Source: Ascidiimonas aurantiaca (lineage in GTDB: Bacteria; Bacteroidota; Bacteroidia; Flavobacteriales; Flavobacteriaceae). From it: a stretch of DNA of 64,000 bases. Below the pieces are notes generated by a model. It saw only the letters and a program-made list of their open reading frames with translations. It was not told the origin of the DNA and did not search any database. Below are positions 60,900-64,000 of this stretch, in pieces; the stretch's first letter is position 1; each line of letters begins with the position of its first letter. A program made the translations under genes and the position numbers. Where the stretch lies: positions 73,197 to 137,196 of the forward strand of contig NZ_JBBEWR010000014.1 of the NCBI RefSeq assembly GCF_037646345.1, read 5' to 3'.

Positions 60900-62285
60900 A
60901 TGAAAAATATATTCATTTTAGTACTACTAAGTATCTTCACAGGTACGGCACTTCATGCGCAGGAAAAAGAGCTTCCTCCCCCGGGTGGCGAGCCTAAGGA
61001 TTTTACATTACCTGAAAAAGAGGTAGTAATGCTTGACAACGGCCTTCGTCTGGTTATGATACCCTACGGAAGTATCCCTAAAGCAACTATTAATGTTATA
61101 GTAAAAACGGGTAATATACATGAGAAAGAAGATCAGGTTTGGTTATGTGACTTAATGGGAGATCTAATGCAGGAAGGGACCGATTCTTTGAATGCCAAGC
61201 AAATTGCCGATAAAATGGCCGGTATGGGAGGTAATCTCGGAGTTTCGGTAAGTAATCACAACCTTTCTTTGGGAAGTTCGGTGCTTTATGAGTTTGCACC
61301 CGATGCCATTTCTTTAATAGCTGATGTTTTGAGAAACCCGGGATGGCCCGAAAGCGAGGTAGAAAGACTTAAAAACAACATTAAGCGAAATGTTACCGTT
61401 TCCTTATCCAATCCGCAATCTCAGGCACGTGCCAGTTTTTTCAGTACTCTGTATCCCGATCATCCCTATGGAAGAGTTTTCCCTTCGGTTGAAATGATTG
61501 ACAGCTACCAGGTTGAAAATGTAAAAGCGTTTTATGATGCCAATGTAGGCGCACAACGAACCACTGTATATGTAGCGGGTAAATTTGATAAAACTGCGGT
61601 AGAAAAAGCGGTACGCGATGCTTTTCAAGACTGGAAGAAGGGCCCTGAAAACCAGTATCCTGCAGCTACCGTTTCGGCGGTGCCCAGCGTTCAGGTAATA
61701 GACCGGCCCAACGCACCACAGTCTACCATACTCTACGGACTTCCGGTAGTTGATCCTTCACATCCTGATTATGTAGCACTGGATGTTACCAATTCTATAC
61801 TGGGTGGGTCTTTTGGCTCCAGGATCACAAGTAACATTCGTGAAGATAAGGGATATACCTACTCCCCCAGCAGTTCTATAGACAGCAGATACCGAAGTGC
61901 CATTTGGGCAGAAAGAGCTGATGTAACTACTGAGTTTACGGGAGCTTCCCTGCAGGAGATCAACAATGAGATCATTAGATTACAGAATGAACCTCCTACT
62001 GAAGAAGAACTGGACGGTATTAAAAAATATGAGTCGGGCTTATTTGTACTTCAAAACTCTACCCCCGGCGGTATTATAGGGCAACTTAACTTTCTGGATA
62101 TTCACGGGCTGGATGAATCGTACCTTAAGAACCTGGTAAAGAATATTAATGCGGTAACGCCGGAACAAATACAGGAAATGACCCAAAAATATATTCAACC
62201 TGATAAAATGACGCTTGTGGTAGTGGGTGATAAAAAGCAGGTGGAAGAACAATTAAAAGAGCATAAGAATAAGTTGAAGGACTAA
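60900..62285 (+). CDS. M16 family peptidase homologue lacking the zinc motif
   Basis: A 461-residue M16 protein with signal peptide (FILVLLSIFTGTALHAQ). At the position of HXXEH it has CDLMGDLMQEG, so it cannot bind catalytic zinc. The C-terminal substrate-binding Arg/Tyr pair region (SNIREDKGYTYSPSSSID) is preserved. It is the partner subunit of the catalytic M16 encoded 13 bp upstream. The transcript ends at a strong terminator. Confidence 0.92.
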   Translation: MKNIFILVLLSIFTGTALHAQEKELPPPGGEPKDFTLPEKEVVMLDNGLRLVMIPYGSIPKATINVIVKTGNIHEKEDQVWLCDLMGDLMQEGTDSLNAKQIADKMAGMGGNLGVSVSNHNLSLGSSVLYEFAPDAISLIADVLRNPGWPESEVERLKNNIKRNVTVSLSNPQSQARASFFSTLYPDHPYGRVFPSVEMIDSYQVENVKAFYDANVGAQRTTVYVAGKFDKTAVEKAVRDAFQDWKKGPENQYPAATVSAVPSVQVIDRPNAPQSTILYGLPVVDPSHPDYVALDVTNSILGGSFGSRITSNIREDKGYTYSPSSSIDSRYRSAIWAERADVTTEFTGASLQEINNEIIRLQNEPPTEEELDGIKKYESGLFVLQNSTPGGIIGQLNFLDIHGLDESYLKNLVKNINAVTPEQIQEMTQKYIQPDKMTLVVVGDKKQVEEQLKEHKNKLKD

Positions 62286-62305
62286 TTCTGTTCTTATTAA
62301 AATAC

Positions 62306-62336
62306 AAACCCCGTAACTCTGGTTACGGGGTTTTTT
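62306..62336 (+). terminator. Rho-independent terminator of the M16 operon
   Basis: AAACCCCGTAAC pairs with GTTACGGGGTTT around a TCTG loop and is followed by T residues, 20 bp after the stop. Confidence 0.92.
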
Positions 62337-62402
62337 ATTGTAAATATATACCCCATGAGTTTTGATAGATACATGAAAAAGAAAAAACACACATTATAGG
62401 GC

Positions 62403-63509
62403 TTATGCTTTTTTGGGGTAAAGTGCCTTTTCTAACTTGGTTATTTGTGCGCTAATGTTTTTTTCATTTGCAATGTACCTGTCTAAGAATGACTGTCTGG
62501 AGTTTTTTGAGAAAAATTCCCAATTATTGATAATGCTGCGAACCAGATGTTTTAAGCTACCTTTTTGGTGAGGTTTTAAAAAGAACCCATTTTTATTTTC
62601 TAATACTATCTCTTTTATACCTCCCACTTGGTTGGCAAGTATTGGGGTTGCGGTTGCAAGTGCCTCTACGTTAACCAGGCCAAAAGCTTCTTCTTCGCTT
62701 GCTGAAATATGTATTAATGAATTTTCCATGTAACTGTAAACTGTCTTAAGGTTAACTAACCCTGTGAATACTACGTTATCCTGTATTTTTAAATCCCGGC
62801 ATTGTTTTTCTAGGTTTGTACGCTCTTTTCCATCTCCTACTATATATATTTTCATATCTGGGAAAAAAGTAAGCAGATCTGGAATACTGTTGATAATCTT
62901 AGCGTGACCTTTACTTTTATCTAACCTTGCCACAAATGAAATGGCCAGTTCTCTTTCATTTTTATTTTTAATGGTATTATTTTTAATGGGGTCTGGAAGT
63001 AAACAGTTAAAAACCAAAACTTTGTTTGTAATTTTATATTCTTTAATTAAATCTGCTTTTGTGGCTTCTGAATTTGTCATAACCAATGTGCAACAGTACT
63101 CTATAAGGTTTCTTTTAACCCAATGTTGAAGAGATGTCTTGACTTTATTGGCGGTTACATCAATTCTAAGTTGATGGAACATGGTATGCCAGTAGATAAC
63201 TCTATTGGGTACACGAAATAATTTACCAACCACTAAGTTTATGTTTGTAGAACCAAACTGCCCGATGATCACATCTGGTTTAAACTCTTTGATAAGAGAT
63301 ATAAAGAACATGACGTCTTTAAATCTTGTTGGTCTCTTACTTGGCCACGTTTTGTAAGTAATAGAACTTGTAGGGTTTATGTAGGTATGGTTCTGGTCGA
63401 AAACAATAATAACTTTATGTCCTCTATTATCGAGGTGTTCGGCCAGATACCGAAAATAATTTGGGATGGCCCTGCCAAAAGCACTGGTAGATATGATATA
63501 GGTTCTCAT
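62403..63509 (-). CDS. Glycosyltransferase family 4
   Basis: A 368-residue GT-B enzyme. The N-terminal half has MRTYIISTSAFGRAIPNYFRYLAEHL and an acceptor-binding IYWHTMFHQLRID. The C-terminal donor half has ISFVARLDKSKGHAKIINSI, IVGDGKERTNLEKQC and the EX7E motif SASEEEAFGLVNVEALATATPILANQVGGIKEIV. It transfers a sugar from a nucleotide donor to a polysaccharide or lipid-linked acceptor. Its codon use is more A+T-rich than the neighbouring housekeeping genes, as polysaccharide genes often are, so it may start a surface-polysaccharide locus beyond the window. Confidence 0.92.
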   Translation of the reverse strand: MRTYIISTSAFGRAIPNYFRYLAEHLDNRGHKVIIVFDQNHTYINPTSSITYKTWPSKRPTRFKDVMFFISLIKEFKPDVIIGQFGSTNINLVVGKLFRVPNRVIYWHTMFHQLRIDVTANKVKTSLQHWVKRNLIEYCCTLVMTNSEATKADLIKEYKITNKVLVFNCLLPDPIKNNTIKNKNERELAISFVARLDKSKGHAKIINSIPDLLTFFPDMKIYIVGDGKERTNLEKQCRDLKIQDNVVFTGLVNLKTVYSYMENSLIHISASEEEAFGLVNVEALATATPILANQVGGIKEIVLENKNGFFLKPHQKGSLKHLVRSIINNWEFFSKNSRQSFLDRYIANEKNISAQITKLEKALYPKKA

Positions 63510-64000
63510 TTTTCTATGGTATAGCCAAATATTCTCGTATATGGCAGTTACGGGTTTTAAGTTACTGTTTTTTGGTTAAGTACTTACTTTTTTGCACTTC
63601 TGAGTGCCTGCCTGCAGGCAGACAGGGATTGGGGAGCAGTTGCATATGAAGTTATTATGGTTATACATTGTTAAAAAAAATACCTGCAGTTGTTCAATCG
63701 GGATCACTGCCTTATTTTTTCTTTTCAACTATTTTTCTTAATGATTTGAATATGGTGCATTTGGGATCTTGCAATACTTTATTTTCAAAACTAAACCAAT
63801 TTTATTTGATGTTCAAGTTTTCATTTTTTGGTTTTGTTGGTTTTATTGGTTTTTGCTGGTCTAAAAAGGAAGGTAAAAAGGGGTGTTTTTCTAAAAAGCT
63901 TTTGGTACTAATTCTGTACTCATTTCATATTGTGGCTAATGCTTACATATACGTATGGCGGTTATTACTAACATAGCAATGATGGTTTGTTTTTATGTAT
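63510..64000. other. Right-edge region without a supported gene
   Basis: Strongly T-rich on the plus strand. Open frames here are rich in Phe and Lys and do not look like real proteins. It may hold the upstream region of the glycosyltransferase gene and non-coding DNA before the next locus. Confidence 0.35.
63608..63621. repeat. Short palindromic repeat element
   Basis: The 14-bp perfect palindrome CTGCCTGCAGGCAG is flanked by GC-rich bases within A+T-rich DNA. Similar GCCTGC-type palindromes are scattered in many flavobacterial genomes; only one copy occurs in this window. Confidence 0.35.

Noticed and set aside
63668..63976. A 102-codon plus-strand frame at the right edge
   Set aside because: The translation is dominated by Phe, Leu and Lys as expected from T-rich DNA, with no motif and no promoter.

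Overview
The window looks like a chromosomal segment of a member of the Bacteroidota, most likely Flavobacteriaceae. The DNA is moderately A+T-rich. Several genes are preceded by the Bacteroidota promoter pattern (TTG or TTTG, a spacer of about 17-23 bases, then TAnnTTTG). There is a very large secreted protein with a type IX secretion C-terminal domain, and several families typical of this phylum occur (DUF6660, DUF3822, DUF4126, a TolC-fused CzcA, a zinc-finger-less DnaX). No plasmid or phage backbone is visible.

Left part (1-16.1 kb), metal- and envelope-related accessory genes. A tyrosinase cut by the left edge is followed by a DUF4198 / HupE-UreJ / DUF2459 cassette that suggests metal handling without urease. 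Next comes a PadR regulator with an FtsX-type permease. A metal-efflux cluster on the minus strand follows: DUF6660 protein, CzcA fused to a TolC-like protein, CzcB-like adaptor, Fur-family regulator and P1B-4 ATPase. Its upstream end lies beside a badly eroded tyrosine-recombinase gene, a 20-bp partial copy of a tRNA-Pro 3' end, and the tRNA-Ser/tRNA-Pro operon. This resembles the scar of an integrated element.

Middle part (17-43 kb), mostly housekeeping genes: PgpH-type HD phosphohydrolase, thiolase, NlpC/P60 peptidase, TPR protein, gyrA, clpC, a RimB-RimK fusion, two tandem SpoIIAA-like paralogues, hutH, nnr, and the thrA-thrB-thrC operon. The thr operon has a very good promoter and a short leader ORF ending in a Thr-rich stretch, which suggests attenuation-type control. 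After it come gcvT, glutaminase, an SDR protein, a pterin dehydratase and yebC.

Right part (43-64 kb): a decayed gene of unknown family, the 1740-residue type IX-secreted GLUG/repeat protein with a 249-bp tandem repeat, then a lipid A/Kdo-linked group (acyltransferase, KdnB-like dehydrogenase, HAD phosphatase, KdsB). Further on are DUF4126, a RecD-like helicase, a membrane-anchored unknown, DUF3822-rsmD, RNase P RNA, dnaX, miaE, an active/inactive pair of M16 peptidases and a GT4 glycosyltransferase. The last 0.5 kb holds no gene I can support. I found no CRISPR array, intact insertion sequence or prophage. The clearest items for follow-up are the thr leader peptide, the integrase/tRNA-Pro scar beside the metal cluster, the fungal-type Cys-X-His motif in the tyrosinase, and the protein fusions.
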